30,048 bases of DNA from a virus: positions 1 through 30,048 of the IMG/VR virus record IMGVR_UViG_3300021963_000463. One strand, written 5' to 3'. Positions 21,220-29,556 of this stretch are shown in pieces (the stretch's first letter is position 1; the number at the start of each line of letters is the position of its first letter). The notes beneath the pieces were generated by a model. The model had not been told where the DNA came from. It saw only the letters and a program-made list of their open reading frames with translations, and searched no databases. A program made the translations under genes and the position numbers.

Positions 21220-21233
21220 ATATCGTAAAATAA
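21220..21233 (+). promoter_or_regulatory. Candidate phage-sigma late promoter upstream of protease-capsid
   Basis: ATATCGTAAAATAA is identical to the copies before portal and connector genes. Its last base lies 31 nt before the ATG at 21264, with TTGAGGATT as SD. It lies 50 nt after a strong terminator, so a promoter is needed here. Confidence 0.72.
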
Positions 21234-21263
21234 AATAAGACAAAGCTTCTTGAGGATTGAAAT

Positions 21264-22604
21264 ATGTTTAAAGCAATGCCAGATGATTTAAAAATGGGTG
21301 ATTATGTTTCTTGGGGCACTTCTGCTTCTGATGCTAGGGGTAAAATTGTTGATATCAGAACAGATGGCGAAGTTGAATCTAGCATTTCTGGCTATACATT
21401 AACAGGAACACCACGAGATCCAGTGTATGTTATTAAATTAGTGCAAAAAGATCAAGATGGCAAAGATGTTTTAACAGAGCAAACAGTAGTACATAGAGCT
21501 GATGCATTAAGAGTAATTCCTGATCCTATAAAGTCAATGAAGACTTTTTTTAGTGCAGAATTAAAAGCAAAAGAAAATGGAATTGTTGAGGGATATTTAG
21601 TTCGCTTTGGCAATCCTAATGACACTGACCTTGAAAAAGATTATTTTACCAAGTCCACTGATTTTGGATTTGAGTTTGATAATGGTGAAAGTCATAAACT
21701 TGGTCTTTATTATAATCACGGAATGGATAAAGTTCTTGGTACTAAAAAGATTGGTTATGGCGAAGTAATGATGGATGATAAAGGTCTTTGGTATTCTGCT
21801 CAACTTAACATGGCAGACGAATATTCCAAGATGATTTATGATCTTGCTAAAAAAGGTCAATTAGGTTTCTCAAGTGGTTCAGCAAGTCATATGGTTGAGA
21901 GAGAAATGATGGGCAAAGCTTATGAAATTAAAAGATGGGCATTAGCTGAAGCATCATTAACACCTACACCTGCTGAATATCGTAACAAAGCAGAAGCCAA
22001 GAGATATTTTGATGAAGAGGGCAGATTTATTGACTATACCGAAAAAGAAAAAATGGAAATGTCAAAGAAATCTGAAGATGAATACGAAGATGAAGGTGAG
22101 GACGTTGATGAAATGGTGGAAGGATTAATGATGATTAATGCTACACCAGAAGAAATTGCCTCTACTATTTATGATGGAGTAGAGGAAGACTTGGTCGCTG
22201 ATTCTATTCATTGCCTCTATAAACGTATGATTGAGGGTGTTTTAGGCATTGTTGAATCTGGTGGTGATATTGCTACTATCAATGCAGTAATTCAAGGATT
22301 CCACGATAGAGCTTTAATGGTTGCAGAGAAATATGTTGCAATGCCAGAAGCTCAAATGTCTATGGAAATGGAAGCGATGAAATCAATTGTTGCTAAATCA
22401 CCTGAAAATATTAAAGAATGTGAAAGAGCCTTGCGTGATGCTATGGACCTTTCTCGCAGCCAAGCTAAAGGTTTGGCAAAATTGGTTTGGAATCATTTGT
22501 GTGATGCAAATGAAACTCAAGAACCAGAAATAAAAACAACCAATATTGAAAAAGATTCTGAGAGAAATGCGCTACTTAAGGAAGCTTTGAAATATTTAAT
22601 TTAA
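21264..22604 (+). CDS. HK97-type prohead protease with N-terminal TUDOR-like domain
   Basis: The 446-aa protein has three parts. Residues 10-85 (GDYVSWGTSASDARGKIVDI and VVHRADALRVI) resemble the DUF2945/HVA1 TUDOR-like domain. Residues 93-250 are the S78 prohead protease: EGYLVRFGNPNDTDLEKDYF, YYNHG with the probable catalytic His152, and GFSSGSASH with the nucleophile Ser203 or 204. Residues 260-446 are acidic and helical, possibly a scaffolding or substrate segment. The enzyme cleaves the capsid N-terminal delta domain during maturation, which agrees with its position just before the capsid gene. The TUDOR-like role is unknown; binding to portal or host factor is a guess. Confidence 0.9.
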   Translation: MFKAMPDDLKMGDYVSWGTSASDARGKIVDIRTDGEVESSISGYTLTGTPRDPVYVIKLVQKDQDGKDVLTEQTVVHRADALRVIPDPIKSMKTFFSAELKAKENGIVEGYLVRFGNPNDTDLEKDYFTKSTDFGFEFDNGESHKLGLYYNHGMDKVLGTKKIGYGEVMMDDKGLWYSAQLNMADEYSKMIYDLAKKGQLGFSSGSASHMVEREMMGKAYEIKRWALAEASLTPTPAEYRNKAEAKRYFDEEGRFIDYTEKEKMEMSKKSEDEYEDEGEDVDEMVEGLMMINATPEEIASTIYDGVEEDLVADSIHCLYKRMIEGVLGIVESGGDIATINAVIQGFHDRALMVAEKYVAMPEAQMSMEMEAMKSIVAKSPENIKECERALRDAMDLSRSQAKGLAKLVWNHLCDANETQEPEIKTTNIEKDSERNALLKEALKYLI

Positions 22605-22635
22605 GTCGAAGTACAAGACTAAAAAGGTAAAAAAA

Positions 22636-23937
22636 ATGACACTTGAAGAAATCCAAGCCAAAATCAAAGAAAATGCGATTAAGGCTACAGAAATCCTTGA
22701 TGCTGAAAATGCAGACACAACTGCAGCTAAAGCTCTTATTGATCAAAATAAGCAATTGGAAGAAAAAGCAGAAATGATTAAAGCTCTTGCTGAAGTTCCT
22801 GTTGCTAATGAAAACGTAGAGGTTAAAAAAATGTCCGATATTATCATTCCTGGTGCTAGCTCTTATGGTAACGTAAAGAGTTTCTCACCAGATACTCGTG
22901 CTGAAAAAGAAAAGATGGGTTTTGCTTTTGGTCAGATGGCTAAGATGGTTGGCCGTAATGACAAGAAGGCTCATCAATGGTTAGTAGAAAATGGCTACTA
23001 CACCAAAGGTCAAAACGAAACAACCGATGCAGACGGTGGATATTTAGTCCCACAGATTCTTGCAAATGAAATTATCTTCCTCAGAGATAAGTTTGGTGTA
23101 ATTCGCCAAAACGCCCGTGTCATGGGTATGTCCAGTGACAACTTGAACGTCCCGAAGAACTCTGCTTCCACAACTGCTTACTGGCCAAATGAGAACACCA
23201 ACATTACTGCTTCTCAAGTAACCTTTAGCAATGTTCAAGTTCTTGCAAAGAAACTTGCTATTCTTACTCAAGTTTCTTCAGAATTGCAAGAAGATTCAAT
23301 TGTAGACGTCGGAGCAGCTTTAGCCGAAGATATGGCCTATGTCATGGCTTACAACGAAGACCTTGCTTGTCTATTTGGTGACGGTACGTCAACATACGGC
23401 GGAATCACTGGTATCTTCAAGGAAATCGCTGATATTGCTGGAAACGCTGGTTATATTGAAACTGGTGCTGCAACAACTGGTAACTGGGGTGCTGCTACTC
23501 TTGCTGACCTTAGAAAACTCGCTGGTGCTGTTTCTCAATATGCAGATAACCAAGACCTCAAATGGTACATGTCTCGTGCATTCTTCCAATCTGTAGTATG
23601 TGCTGACCTTGATGCCCTCACTGGAAATGGTTTCTTTGACTTAACTAATGCACCAGGACCAAACCCAACATTGTTCGGTTATCCAGTTGTTTACACTCAA
23701 GTTATGACAAGTGATCCAACTCCTGCTGCTGGAACTGTTCTTGCTATGCTTGCAAACCTTAAGACTGGTTCTATCATGGGCTCTAGACGTGATCTTAGAA
23801 TCCAAGTTAGTGATCAAGTTGGATTTATTTCTGACTCACTTTACTTTAGAGCTACAGAGCGCTTCGGGTTCAAATACCATGACCTTCCAACAGCTACAAG
23901 TGCAAATTCTGCAGCTGTTCTTGTTGCTAAAGCATAA
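22636..23937 (+). CDS. Major capsid protein, HK97 fold
   Basis: The 433-aa protein opens with a helical, charged delta-like domain (about residues 1-65: EEIQAKIKENAIKATEILDA, KQLEEKAEMIKALAEV), which the upstream protease should remove. The rest follows the HK97 family: DADGGYLVPQILANEIIFL, a Y/W-P-N-E region (TTAYWPNENTNITASQVTFS), KKLAILTQVSSELQEDS, YNEDLACLFGDGTSTYGGIT and C-terminal FRATERFGFKYHDL. AAAGG precedes the ATG. It is the most strongly expressed gene to be expected; codon choice is less extreme than in its neighbours (more C-ending codons), and a strong terminator follows. Confidence 0.96.
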   Translation: MTLEEIQAKIKENAIKATEILDAENADTTAAKALIDQNKQLEEKAEMIKALAEVPVANENVEVKKMSDIIIPGASSYGNVKSFSPDTRAEKEKMGFAFGQMAKMVGRNDKKAHQWLVENGYYTKGQNETTDADGGYLVPQILANEIIFLRDKFGVIRQNARVMGMSSDNLNVPKNSASTTAYWPNENTNITASQVTFSNVQVLAKKLAILTQVSSELQEDSIVDVGAALAEDMAYVMAYNEDLACLFGDGTSTYGGITGIFKEIADIAGNAGYIETGAATTGNWGAATLADLRKLAGAVSQYADNQDLKWYMSRAFFQSVVCADLDALTGNGFFDLTNAPGPNPTLFGYPVVYTQVMTSDPTPAAGTVLAMLANLKTGSIMGSRRDLRIQVSDQVGFISDSLYFRATERFGFKYHDLPTATSANSAAVLVAKA

Positions 23938-23953
23938 TCTTATCACACACAAG

Positions 23954-23983
23954 AAAAAGAGCAAGAGAAATCTTGCTCTTTTT
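23954..23983. terminator. Terminator after the major capsid gene, GAAA loop
   Basis: AAAAAGAGCAAGA (23954-23966) pairs with TCTTGCTCTTTTT (23971-23983) around GAAA, followed by further T residues. It isolates the capsid transcript from the connector and tail genes. Confidence 0.93.
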
Positions 23984-23996
23984 TTCTTTATCACTA

Positions 23997-24010
23997 ATAT
24001 CGTAAAATAA
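23997..24010 (+). promoter_or_regulatory. Candidate phage-sigma late promoter upstream of connector and tail genes
   Basis: This is the third identical ATATCGTAAAATAA, 30 nt before the ATG at 24040, with TTGAGGATT between. It lies 13 nt after the capsid terminator. From here no further terminator was found until 10337 across the map closure, so it may serve about 16 kb of structural genes. Confidence 0.72.
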
Positions 24011-24039
24011 AATAGTAATACAATTGAGGATTTAAAACT

Positions 24040-24543
24040 ATGCCATTAAGTCGTTTGCAAGCTATTAAAAAATTAAGCTGGATGTGTCAAGCAGAAGCAT
24101 TTCCAGAGCTAGATTCTAATGCGCTTGGAGAATTAATTGATGAGCACAAAAGATACTCAACTTGGACAGCTTCTGAAAGTTATAGTGTTGGAGATCAAAT
24201 TGTTCCGACAGTTCCTAATGGACGTGTTTATCTGTGTACTATTGCTGGTACAAGTGGCACTGTGGAGCCTAATTTTCCTCAAATTATGTATGCTGTTGGT
24301 CAAAACTTTCAAGATGGTGTAATTCCAGCAGATGCAGATCCTTTAACATGGAGAGATGCTGGTTTTACTCAACAAGAAATCTATGATGTTAGAGCTTCCG
24401 CAAGAGAAGGATGGATGAGAAAAGCTAGTATTGCAGCTAATTTACTCAATACAGATGATGGTGCAACAAAGGTAGATCTCAATAAATTAATTCAAAATTG
24501 CCATGAACAAGCAGCTAAATTCAGGTCATTTGGAATACTCTAA
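24040..24543 (+). CDS. Head-tail connector (adaptor) with an inserted carbohydrate-binding-like domain
   Basis: The ends of this 167-aa protein (MPLSRLQAIKKLSWMCQAEA and a helical C-terminus with VRASAREGWMRKASIAANLL) fit the helical gp6-like adaptors that dock under the portal. Between them, residues 42-110 contain WTASESYSVGDQIVPTVPNG, RVYLCTIAGTSGTVEPNFP and TWRDAG, the pattern of a small chitin-binding-type (CBM5/12-like) beta domain common in phage structural proteins. The insertion may project from the neck. It is the first gene of the long late unit. The stop overlaps the next ATG (TAATG). Confidence 0.75.
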   Translation: MPLSRLQAIKKLSWMCQAEAFPELDSNALGELIDEHKRYSTWTASESYSVGDQIVPTVPNGRVYLCTIAGTSGTVEPNFPQIMYAVGQNFQDGVIPADADPLTWRDAGFTQQEIYDVRASAREGWMRKASIAANLLNTDDGATKVDLNKLIQNCHEQAAKFRSFGIL

Positions 24544-24920
24544 TGCCTACTCCAACCACCCTTTTAAATACACTTAGAGCCGCATCAGCTTATTATATGA
24601 TGTCTGATAACGTTAAGATATTACGATCAGAAAGCTGGAATGATGAGTATGGTGGTGTGTATACAGATTACACAGTTGTCAGTACCACAAAAGCTAGATT
24701 AACACATAGGCAATATCAAGAAGAGCCTATTGGTGGTGGAATTACTAACAAAGATGAATATTATTTCATTTTTGAAGATAACATTGACATTAGATTTGAA
24801 GACAGAGTGCAAATTGTAAATGATCCGAACAGTACTAGATATTTCCTTGTTGTTGGTGTTGATGATGTTGTTACACAAGGTATTTTTAAAACTGCCAAAG
24901 TAGAGGTTAATTATAACTAA
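24543..24920 (+). CDS. Head closure / head-tail joining protein
   Basis: This 125-aa, mostly beta protein contains SESWNDEYGGVYTDYTVVST, a pattern seen in phage head-tail joining proteins (Phage_H_T_join, SPP1 gp16-like), and IRFEDRVQIVNDPNSTRYFLVVGVDDV, where such proteins have a strand-rich end. It would seal the connector and form the surface for tail binding. Both ends are coupled by TAATG or ATG overlap to the neighbours. The family call is based on pattern, size and place. Confidence 0.75.
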   Translation: MPTPTTLLNTLRAASAYYMMSDNVKILRSESWNDEYGGVYTDYTVVSTTKARLTHRQYQEEPIGGGITNKDEYYFIFEDNIDIRFEDRVQIVNDPNSTRYFLVVGVDDVVTQGIFKTAKVEVNYN

Positions 24921-25162
24921 TGGGAACCATCGACTGGCCTAATTTAATTCTAGGTATAGGATCTAATGCAATCTTGATTGTATCAGGCTTTGTATCTATG
25001 CAAGTTAAAATAGCAGGATTACAAACAAAATTAGAAGGCTTTGAGAAATCATTTGAAAAGCTTGTAAATAAAGTTGATACCTTAGATAAGCATCAATTAG
25101 AGCTTCACACTAATTTAACAAGATTAGAGACTCGTTTTGAAATGATAGAAAGAGAGAGATAA
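24920..25162 (+). CDS. Membrane-anchored coiled-coil protein (80 aa), XhlA/holin-like candidate
   Basis: Residues 8-27 (NLILGIGSNAILIVSGFVSM) form one hydrophobic segment. They are followed by a regular coiled coil to the C-terminus (LQTKLEGFEKSFEKLVNKVD, then TNLTRLETRFEMIERER). Size and layout resemble XhlA/BhlA-type haemolysin or holin accessory proteins, which have the hydrophobic part at the other end in XhlA, so the match is loose. Its place inside the head-tail operon is odd for a lysis gene. It may instead be a structural or superinfection factor. The ATG overlaps the previous stop, and the next gene begins 4 nt later. Confidence 0.6.
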   Translation: MGTIDWPNLILGIGSNAILIVSGFVSMQVKIAGLQTKLEGFEKSFEKLVNKVDTLDKHQLELHTNLTRLETRFEMIERER

Positions 25163-25166
25163 TAAA

Positions 25167-25889
25167 ATGCCTATTCCACCATCAGCAAACGTATTTTTAG
25201 ATTTTGGTAATGCATCTTGTTTCGTAAATGGCGGAACAGCAGTAAATGACTTATCTGGAAATGGTAAAAACTGGACTTTAAACAACACTTCTTACACTTA
25301 TGATGGAACTGTTGGTGCCGTTACATTACCACCAGGAACATATGCAGACGGAAATAACACACAATATGGTTATGGGACAGCTGCGTTTACTATTTTAACA
25401 TGGCTAAAATTAGATCCTGTAACAAGTAGTTCAGCTAATATTTGTATTTTTGGTCCTGATGGTAGTGGAACTAGACTTTGGTATTTTTTGAATGGTAATA
25501 ATGGAGCATGTTCCGATACTGGTAGTTCTGCAATTGTATGGGGTGGATCTACTTTCGATGGTAACTGGCATTTAGTAGCTTTAACAAGACCAGCAAATGG
25601 AACAGCTGGACAACAAAATTTTTATATCGATGGTGCACCATTGTCTCAAACTGCAACATTAGCACCAGGAACAAACTTAAACCTTGGAAATGGTGGATAT
25701 GCAACTATTCACACAACTTTTAATCCAGATCCAATTACAATATCTACTTTTAAAATATATATGGCTGAATTAACTGCTGGAGAAATATTATCTATCTATA
25801 CTGCAGAAGCTGGAAGATATACAGGTGGACCAACACCTTATGTAGGTAAATCAAATGGAAGAAGCTTTGGTCAAGGCTTTTCACAATAA
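25167..25889 (+). CDS. LamG/concanavalin A-like beta-sandwich protein
   Basis: The 240-aa protein follows the LamG-like jellyroll pattern: VFLDFGNASCFVNGGTAVND, FTILTWLKLDP, SIVWGG-type strand with DGNWHLVALTRPANGTAGQ, NFYIDGAPLSQ and ISTFKIYMAELTAGEILSIY. Such domains bind carbohydrate or mediate particle decoration. It ends with a Gly/Phe-rich tail (KSNGRSFGQGFSQ), which may be an assembly or attachment peptide. GAGAG precedes the ATG closely. Being placed between head-closure and tail-completion genes, it could be a head or neck decoration rather than a tail fibre. Confidence 0.78.
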   Translation: MPIPPSANVFLDFGNASCFVNGGTAVNDLSGNGKNWTLNNTSYTYDGTVGAVTLPPGTYADGNNTQYGYGTAAFTILTWLKLDPVTSSSANICIFGPDGSGTRLWYFLNGNNGACSDTGSSAIVWGGSTFDGNWHLVALTRPANGTAGQQNFYIDGAPLSQTATLAPGTNLNLGNGGYATIHTTFNPDPITISTFKIYMAELTAGEILSIYTAEAGRYTGGPTPYVGKSNGRSFGQGFSQ

Positions 25890-25930
25890 TGAATAATATT
25901 ATTAATAGCACTATATCGGAGTAATAAATA

Positions 25931-28900
25931 ATGTTTTATGTAAAGCAAAACGAAACTACAGCTTCTTTAAAAAGAGTTCCAATCTTAATGGTTGATGAAA
26001 CAGATGGAGCAACACCTGAAACTGGATTAACTTTATATCCAGAAGTTTCAATTAATGGTGGTGCTTATGCTGGTGCTGCTGGAACATGGTCTGAAGTAGG
26101 ATATGGTGTTTATTATTATCAATTAGATTCCACTGAAATATCTACTTTAGGTTGGGCAGGAATCCATGTTACTGCTTCTGGTGCTAGAAATTATGATGCA
26201 ATTGCTCAAATAGCTGCTTTTAATATGTATTCAGCTGCTGGTGTAGGAATCACTGCAGGCGATGTATGGTCATATGATATCTCAGCTGAAACTACTGCTG
26301 GTACTGCTGGAAGTCAATTAAATCTAGCTGCATTACCTTCTGGTGCTGGCGCTACTGCTGGTGATGTCTGGGATTATGTTATTGGTGGAGATAGTGCTCA
26401 ATTCCTTCTTGGTAATATTAATACCAATGTAAACAACCTTCCTAGTGCAAATACTATCAGAGATGCAGTCTGGAATGCTCAATTAGATGAATCTGCTGGT
26501 TTCTCAACATCACCTCCATATGCTAGTGGTTTAATGAGTCAAGCTGGTACTGCTGCTACAACTCTTCCTGCTGACGTTTGGTCATATGCTACCAGAACAT
26601 TAACATCTGGTGGTGGTGCAACAGCTGGAGACATCTGGACTTATGATATCTCTGCAATCACTACTTCCGGTACTGCTGGAAGTCAATTAAATCTTGCAGC
26701 AATTCCTTCTGGTGGCGCAGGATTGACAGCTGGAGACGTTTGGGATTTCAATATTACTGGATTTGGTGTAACAGGTTCTGCAGCTGAGTATGTTACTCAA
26801 ACAAACTTTACTGTTGGTAATATTGAAACTTATGTAGCTAACCAAACTCCACAAGATATTTGGACATATGCAGGTATTGAAGGAAGAACAATTACTGGTG
26901 GTTCTGTAACAAGCGTAGTTGATCCTGTTTCTATTACAACTGCTGCTATGGCTGGTGTTGCTAATACTGTTTGGACAGTTGCAAGCAGAACAATTACTGG
27001 TGGTACTGCAGATACAGTAACCAGTGTTACTAATACTGTTGATATTTCAACTCAATCCGTAACTGATATCTGGTCTGAGGATGTTTCTTCATACTCAACA
27101 CCTTCTGCTGGTTATGATTTAACACAAGCAGCAAGTGGTGGTGCGGGAATCACTGCTGGTGATGTCTGGTCCTATGATATTTCTGCTATAGTTGGAGCAG
27201 GTTTAGCAGGATCACAACTTAACTTAGCTGCTTCTGCAATTGGTGCTACAAGTGGTGATATTGCTACAGCTGTATGGGATTACACTGGAACAACTATACC
27301 AACATCAACCAAGGAAACTCTAGAATCTGCAAATACTTATGCTTCTAATGCTTCATCTCAAACTGGTGCGTCTGCAATTAGGGATGCAGTTTGGGATACA
27401 GATCTTTCATTCCTTAGTGGAACAACTCAAGCAGCTGGTATTCTTTATGAAGCAGCTGCAGGTACTACACTTAATGCTCCAAGTGCAGTATGGTCTTATG
27501 CAACTCGTACATTAACTTCTGGTGGGGGAATCACAGCAGGTGACGTATGGTCATATGATATTTCTGCAATCACTTCTGCTGGTACTGCTGGTTCACAACT
27601 TAACTTAGCTGCTTTACCAAGTGGAGGAAGTGGATTGACTGCTGGCGATGTCTGGGCATATGATATCACTTCTGCAGTTCCTAATTCATCTGCAGAAGTG
27701 TTAAACTTTGCTAAATATTATGCTGATGTAGCTCAAGCTAATACTAATGATATTGGTGGTACTGTTTGGGGATATAATGCAACTTTAGGTGGAAGCATTC
27801 CTGCAGCTGGTGGATATTTAGTACAAGCTGGAGATGCAACAACCACTGCAATTACAGCTGCTGATGTATGGTCTTACAGCCCTAGAACAATTACTGGTGG
27901 ATCTGTCACTAGTGTTGTTGATGGCGTAACTGTAACTACTAACAATGATAAAACTGGATATTCTTTATCTGCAAGTCAAACATTTGATTTAACAGGCAAT
28001 ATCACTGGTAATTTGAGTGGTTCTGTTGGTTCTGTCACTGCTAATGTTGGTTTATCCACTGCAACTCAATCTTCTATTGCTAACTCTGTATGGGGATATG
28101 CAACCAGAACATTAACAAGTTCAGGTACTGCTATCACTGCTGGAGATGTCTGGGATTATGCGGGTGGAAGAACAATTACTGGTGGTACTGTTGCTGATGT
28201 AACAAATCCAGTTTCAATTACAACTGCATCTATGAGTGGAGTAGCTGGAACAATTTGGAATTCTGCAGTTGCTTCTTACAGCACTAATGGTACTTATGGC
28301 AAGCTTGTTTTACGTTCTGATCAAGCATCACAAACAGGCAATGTTACTTTAAGAAGTGCAGCTGGCATTAACATGGTTGATGCAGATGTTCATAGAATTG
28401 ATAATGATGTTGATGCTGCAACAAACCTTAAGAATGCTTTAACTGGTATTGGCGCTTCTTGGACAGGAAATGTTGTTGGTAATGTCACTGGTTCTGTCAA
28501 TTCAGTTGTTAATCCAGTTGATGTTTCTTCTGCTTCTATGAGTGGAATTGCTAACACAGTATGGACAGCTGCTACTAAGACAATTACTGGTGGAACTGTT
28601 GATACTGTAACAAATCCAGTCAATGTATCTTCTGCATCTATGAGTGGAGTTGCTGGAACTGTATGGTCATATGGTTCAAGAACTCTAACAAGTGGTGCAG
28701 GCGCTACAGCAGGTGATATCTGGACTTATAATATTGCTTCTATTTCAACATCTGGTACTGCTGCTAAACAACTTAATGATGCAGCTGTTTCTGGAAGTGT
28801 AGTAACAGTTGTCAATGGTCCTTATGTTCTCACCTCAATTGCTGAAGGAACAGATGGTCAATTAGATATCTTGAGAAATAGTGTTCAAAGCATCCAACTT

Positions 28901-29155
28901 AACCTTGTTGATGGTAATGGTTCTCCATTCAATATTGGTGGAAATTACACTGTAGATGTGGATGTTTACGATGTATCTGGAGCTCTTGCAGCTAATTACA
29001 CTCCAACTGTTGATTTTGCAGGAAATGGCATTATATCCTTCGATATTGACACAGATGTAACTGGTACAGATGGAAGATACACCTTGGTAGTATCTCTTAC
29101 TGATGGAGATGTAATCAAGCTTGGACCACTCAACATTCTTGTGAGACCACTCTAA
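25931..29155 (+). CDS. Giant repeat fibre protein with AGDVWSYDISA-type repeats
   Basis: The 1074-aa protein begins with a folded region (FYVKQNETTASLKRVPILMV, then ETDGATPETGLTL) that I know from phage structural proteins with similar repeats. From residue 110 to about 980 it is made of short Trp-containing repeats of three types: AGDVWSYDISA-TTAGTAGSQLN (five copies), VWSYATRTLTSGG (four), and RTITGGSVTSVVDPVSITTA with its variants (about six). The C-terminal 90 residues (YTVDVDVYDVSGALAANYTP) look like one beta domain. A long trimeric fibre is likely. CGGAGT lies 10 nt before the ATG. The repeats make copy-number change by recombination or assembly collapse possible. Confidence 0.8.
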   Translation: MFYVKQNETTASLKRVPILMVDETDGATPETGLTLYPEVSINGGAYAGAAGTWSEVGYGVYYYQLDSTEISTLGWAGIHVTASGARNYDAIAQIAAFNMYSAAGVGITAGDVWSYDISAETTAGTAGSQLNLAALPSGAGATAGDVWDYVIGGDSAQFLLGNINTNVNNLPSANTIRDAVWNAQLDESAGFSTSPPYASGLMSQAGTAATTLPADVWSYATRTLTSGGGATAGDIWTYDISAITTSGTAGSQLNLAAIPSGGAGLTAGDVWDFNITGFGVTGSAAEYVTQTNFTVGNIETYVANQTPQDIWTYAGIEGRTITGGSVTSVVDPVSITTAAMAGVANTVWTVASRTITGGTADTVTSVTNTVDISTQSVTDIWSEDVSSYSTPSAGYDLTQAASGGAGITAGDVWSYDISAIVGAGLAGSQLNLAASAIGATSGDIATAVWDYTGTTIPTSTKETLESANTYASNASSQTGASAIRDAVWDTDLSFLSGTTQAAGILYEAAAGTTLNAPSAVWSYATRTLTSGGGITAGDVWSYDISAITSAGTAGSQLNLAALPSGGSGLTAGDVWAYDITSAVPNSSAEVLNFAKYYADVAQANTNDIGGTVWGYNATLGGSIPAAGGYLVQAGDATTTAITAADVWSYSPRTITGGSVTSVVDGVTVTTNNDKTGYSLSASQTFDLTGNITGNLSGSVGSVTANVGLSTATQSSIANSVWGYATRTLTSSGTAITAGDVWDYAGGRTITGGTVADVTNPVSITTASMSGVAGTIWNSAVASYSTNGTYGKLVLRSDQASQTGNVTLRSAAGINMVDADVHRIDNDVDAATNLKNALTGIGASWTGNVVGNVTGSVNSVVNPVDVSSASMSGIANTVWTAATKTITGGTVDTVTNPVNVSSASMSGVAGTVWSYGSRTLTSGAGATAGDIWTYNIASISTSGTAAKQLNDAAVSGSVVTVVNGPYVLTSIAEGTDGQLDILRNSVQSIQLNLVDGNGSPFNIGGNYTVDVDVYDVSGALAANYTPTVDFAGNGIISFDIDTDVTGTDGRYTLVVSLTDGDVIKLGPLNILVRPL
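26260..28790 (+). repeat. Internal coding repeats of the giant fibre gene
   Basis: Near-identical stretches recur, for example around 26255-26340, 26620-26710, 27145-27240, 27520-27620 and 28700-28780 (AGDVWSYDISA and AGSQLNLAA segments). The DNA copies differ mainly at third codon positions, so they are old enough to have diverged while the protein motif stayed fixed. Confidence 0.8.
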
Positions 29156-29157
29156 TT

Positions 29158-29556
29158 ATGGTTAAAACCAAAGTTGAATTAAAGATTAATTCTGCTGCTT
29201 TAGACAATGTTCTTAAAGCAGCAGAAGGTCTTGTCAATAATTCAGCAGAAGAATTAGCAAAAGAGATGAAAAAAAGTATCATTTCAGGTTCTAAATCTGG
29301 AAATCAATACTTTATTAATGGACGTAGACATCAAGCTTCTGCACCTGGACAAGCACCTGCAAATAGCACTGGAAACTTAGTAAAAAGTATTAAAGCTAAG
29401 AAATTAACTAATGGTCAAGAAGTAACTATTGATGCTAATTATGCAGCATTTCTTGAATATGGTACTTCTAAAATGAGACCTAGACCATTTATATTTCCTG
29501 CATTGATGAAAATCAAAAAAAGGTTATTATCAAAACTTAAAGGATTATCAAGATAA
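29158..29556 (+). CDS. HK97 gp10-like tail completion/head-tail joining protein
   Basis: The 132-aa basic protein has the family's signature in order: APGQAPANSTGNLVKSI, YAAFLEYGTSKMRPRPFIFP and a Lys-rich C-terminus. This family joins connector and tail. It begins 2 nt after the giant fibre gene, without a strong SD, and overlaps the following gene (ATG at 29556 within TAATG). The signature is one of the most reliable in phage neck modules. Confidence 0.92.
   Translation: MVKTKVELKINSAALDNVLKAAEGLVNNSAEELAKEMKKSIISGSKSGNQYFINGRRHQASAPGQAPANSTGNLVKSIKAKKLTNGQEVTIDANYAAFLEYGTSKMRPRPFIFPALMKIKKRLLSKLKGLSR

Noticed and set aside
10336-21263. tRNA genes in the intergenic gaps
   Set aside because: None of the gaps shows a cloverleaf with a T-loop GTTCGA-type motif; hairpins found are terminators or the rep leader.
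23339-24010. ORFs of 85 and 99 aa on the plus strand within the capsid gene
   Set aside because: Leu/Ser-rich alternate-frame shadows of the capsid coding sequence and its terminator.
25931-29155. Diversity-generating retroelement target in the fibre gene
   Set aside because: No reverse transcriptase and no template repeat were found; the repeats are ordinary protein repeats.
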